Source: JAHJBR01 sp040757035
GTDB taxonomy: Archaea > Micrarchaeota > Micrarchaeia > Anstonellales > Bilamarchaeaceae
Direction of reading: 5' to 3'
Length of the DNA stretch: 13,594 nt
Assembly: GCA_040757035.1 (NCBI GenBank)
Contig: JBFLYM010000024.1
Span: 1 to 13,594 of the forward strand
Part shown: positions 11,994 to 13,594 of the stretch, piece after piece
Numbering within the stretch: the first letter of the stretch is position 1
How the letters are laid out: every line of letters begins with the position of its first letter
The notes under the pieces: model-generated
What the model saw: only the letters and a program-made list of their open reading frames with translations
What the model was told of the DNA's origin: nothing
Database searches by the model: none
Translations under genes and position numbers: made by a program

Positions 11994-13447
11994 TGCGATC
12001 CACGTTTTTTTAGTGGATCGGTATATCCTAATTTTTTTTCTATTTCAAGCTGAACTAATTTATTAAGTTCTACTGCATATTCTAATGGAAGCTCTTTTAT
12101 GAATTCATCTATAAAACCAATTACAATAAGAGATATTGCTTCTGATTCAGACATACCCCTACTCATCAAATAAAATACTTGGTCTTCGCTTATTTTACCA
12201 ACGTTTGCTTCATGAACTATTGTTGATTGTCTTTGAGCTGATTGAAGTAGAGGATGGGTTATATTTTTTGAATCTGAATCCAGCAGTAACGCATCGCATC
12301 TTGCACTGCTTTTTGCGTTTTCCGCTCGGTCCCCAAATTTAATAACACCGCGAAAAGAAGTTACACCACCATTCTTAGCAATATTTTTACTGTGTATCAG
12401 CGATGTTGTGTTCCTGGCTTCGTGAATTACACGCGCTCCAGCGTCCTGATTTTGACCATTTCCCGCATATGAGATAGAAAGAAATTTTGCGCGCGCTCCT
12501 GTTTCCTTAAGATAAACCGCAGGATATTTCATGTTTATTCCTGAACCAATGTTTCCATCAACCCATTCAACAAATGCGTTTTTATACGCGAACGCGCGCT
12601 TTGTTACTAAATTATAAATGTTTTTACTCCAATTCTGAATCGTAGTATACCTAAGATGGGCATTTTTTTTTACAACGCATTCAACCACCGCAGCGTGAAG
12701 CGATGTTTCGCTATATATTGGCGCAGTACAACCTTCACTATAATGAATTTTACTTTCATCTTCACAAATTATCAAAGTGCGTTCAAACTGTCCGAACGCT
12801 TTTGCGTTTATGCGAAAATACGCTTGTATTGGAACTTCTAGTTTAACGCCCTTTGGCATAAAAAGAAAGCTGCCTCCGCTCCATACTGCGCTGTTGAGCG
12901 CTGCGAATTTGTTATCTTCTGGCGCTACAATCGTTCCAAAATATTTTTTCACCAATTCTGGATATTCCTTTACTGCGCTATCGGTATCTGTGAATATTAT
13001 CCCTTTTTCATCCCATTCCTTGCGCAATGTTTGATATACCGCTTCGCTTTCAAACATGGCTTCCACTCCTCCGAAAAATTTGCGTTCAGCTTGCGGAACG
13101 CCCAATTTATCAAACGTATCCTTTATGTACGGCGGAACCTCTTCCCATGTTCTGGCCTTCCGCGCGCTTGGTTTTATATAATAAGTTATATCGTTAAAGT
13201 TCAATTTAGAAAGATCAGGTCCAAAATCCGGCATTTCAAGCTGTAAAAATATTTTATATGCCTTGAGCCGCTTCGCAAGCATCCAATCGGGTTCGTTTTT
13301 TTCAGCAGAGATATCCTTTATTGTTTTTTCGCAAAGTCCTTTGGGCAGCGCAAACAGTGGTTTTTGTTTGCCTTTAAAATTGGTAAGATTATTAGCAACA
13401 TTGTTATCAATACCGCCATTATCAATACTATCTATAGGTTTATCCAT
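11972..13447 (-). CDS. sufB: SufB Fe-S cluster assembly scaffold protein
   Basis: Core of the SufBC2D complex, on which Fe-S clusters are assembled in the cytosol. The 491-residue length is typical. Recognisable blocks are YYIKPS, WEEVPPYIKDTFDKLGVPQAE (about 103-123, spanning the conserved WEEVP..I), WSGGSFLFMPKGV, HYSEGCTAPIYSE, YPAVYLKETGARA, TSFRGVI, ARCDALLLD and the terminal EDQVFYLMSRGMSESEA. Cys384 in ARCDALL and Glu413 in VHEA keep the 29-residue spacing of the essential Cys405 and Glu434 of E. coli SufB. The C-terminus has about 18 extra residues after the usual end near EIEKKLG, encoded by sequence rich in inverted repeats. The ATG at 13447 has an AT-rich TATA-like region at 13465-13480 and no Shine-Dalgarno site. 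SufC is not seen on either side within the window. Confidence 0.95.
   Translation of the reverse strand: MDKPIDSIDNGGIDNNVANNLTNFKGKQKPLFALPKGLCEKTIKDISAEKNEPDWMLAKRLKAYKIFLQLEMPDFGPDLSKLNFNDITYYIKPSARKARTWEEVPPYIKDTFDKLGVPQAERKFFGGVEAMFESEAVYQTLRKEWDEKGIIFTDTDSAVKEYPELVKKYFGTIVAPEDNKFAALNSAVWSGGSFLFMPKGVKLEVPIQAYFRINAKAFGQFERTLIICEDESKIHYSEGCTAPIYSETSLHAAVVECVVKKNAHLRYTTIQNWSKNIYNLVTKRAFAYKNAFVEWVDGNIGSGINMKYPAVYLKETGARAKFLSISYAGNGQNQDAGARVIHEARNTTSLIHSKNIAKNGGVTSFRGVIKFGDRAENAKSSARCDALLLDSDSKNITHPLLQSAQRQSTIVHEANVGKISEDQVFYLMSRGMSESEAISLIVIGFIDEFIKELPLEYAVELNKLVQLEIEKKLGYTDPLKKRGSHILNQSR
11996..12020. repeat. Perfect 8-bp inverted repeat in the 3' end of sufB
   Basis: CGATCCAC (11996-12003) and GTGGATCG (12013-12020) flank a 9-base A/T-rich loop and lie directly beside the 13-bp repeat at the sufB-sufD junction. 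Both structures fall in the part of sufB that encodes the unusual C-terminal extension. Confidence 0.7.
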
Positions 13448-13464
13448 TTTTATCGTTTTTGAAG

Positions 13465-13480
13465 AATTTAAATTAAAAAT
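13465..13480 (-). promoter_or_regulatory. Promoter region of sufB
   Basis: Minus-strand ATTTTTAATTTAAATT is centred about 26 bp before the ATG at 13447. TTATATATAA at 13521-13530 is a second, symmetric TATA-like sequence that could drive a plus-strand gene beyond the right edge. Confidence 0.35.
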
Positions 13481-13550
13481 ATAGATTGAGAATAATAGAT
13501 TAGCAAAAGAATAAAAAAGATTATATATAAATTACATATAAGTTAAAATT

Positions 13551-13594
13551 GAAGACAATTAAAAGTATGACCGATGAAAACAATTAAAAGTATA
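13551..13594. repeat. Direct repeat with 25-bp period running off the right edge
   Basis: ACAATTAAAAGTAT occurs at 13555-13568 and again at 13580-13593, with near-identical flanks (GAAGACAATT and GAAAACAATT). The spacing is 25 bp from copy to copy. Only two copies are visible before the window ends, so the nature of the array is undecided. Confidence 0.6.

Noticed and set aside
13567..13587. Short open frame starting ATGACCGATG at the right edge
   Set aside because: It reaches a stop after six codons and lies within the direct repeat.

Overview
The window looks like a stretch of a small, AT-rich archaeal genome. The evidence is an archaeal-type cofactor-independent phosphoglycerate mutase, intron-bearing tRNA genes without an encoded CCA, GGTG Shine-Dalgarno sites, and TATA boxes about 25-35 bp before start codons with almost no leader. 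The combination of bacterial-type cysteine synthesis genes, SufB/SufD and many short membrane proteins would fit a DPANN-like lineage, but the lineage cannot be fixed from this sequence alone. There is no rRNA, no CRISPR array and no recognisable transposase.

Layout. (1) 1-1187: a GHKL-type ATP-binding regulator (AlbA_2/RecG-like) whose N-terminus seems lost or frameshifted, followed by a nested hairpin full of TTAGG/CCTAA motifs. (2) 1414-2526: an unrecognised two-TM, coiled-coil protein. It is convergent with an acylphosphatase fused to a coiled coil that is encoded by three perfect 42-bp repeats (2616-3266). (3) 3415-4635: ApgM phosphoglycerate mutase on the minus strand. (4) 4700-5116: two minus-strand tRNA genes. 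tRNA-Tyr(GTA) has an intron in the usual place. tRNA-Asp(GTC) is interrupted inside the T-loop by about 202 nt, and this insert is a member of a palindromic repeat family seen again at 8556-8802. (5) 5189-8555: a plus-strand run of a small membrane protein, cysK, cysE and a thioredoxin-CcdA/DsbD-like fusion. (6) 8556-8811: further copies of the repeat. (7) 8812-11174: minus-strand DUF389 membrane protein (clearly more GC-rich than its surroundings) and a DUF4143-type AAA ATPase. (8) 11261-13447: sufB followed by a short sufD, with a 13-bp inverted repeat at their junction. sufC is not in the window.

How the genes fit together: cysE and cysK make cysteine from serine and sulfide, the Trx-CcdA protein probably carries reducing power across the membrane, and SufB/SufD build Fe-S clusters. 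The window is therefore enriched in sulfur and thiol functions. The two palindromes before cysK and the inverted repeat between sufB and sufD are candidate control points. The most unusual item is the tRNA-Asp gene. Its 5' part (through the T-loop) and its 3' part (T-stem strand, acceptor strand, G73) pair perfectly apart from one wobble pair, but lie 202 nt apart with a repeat element between them.
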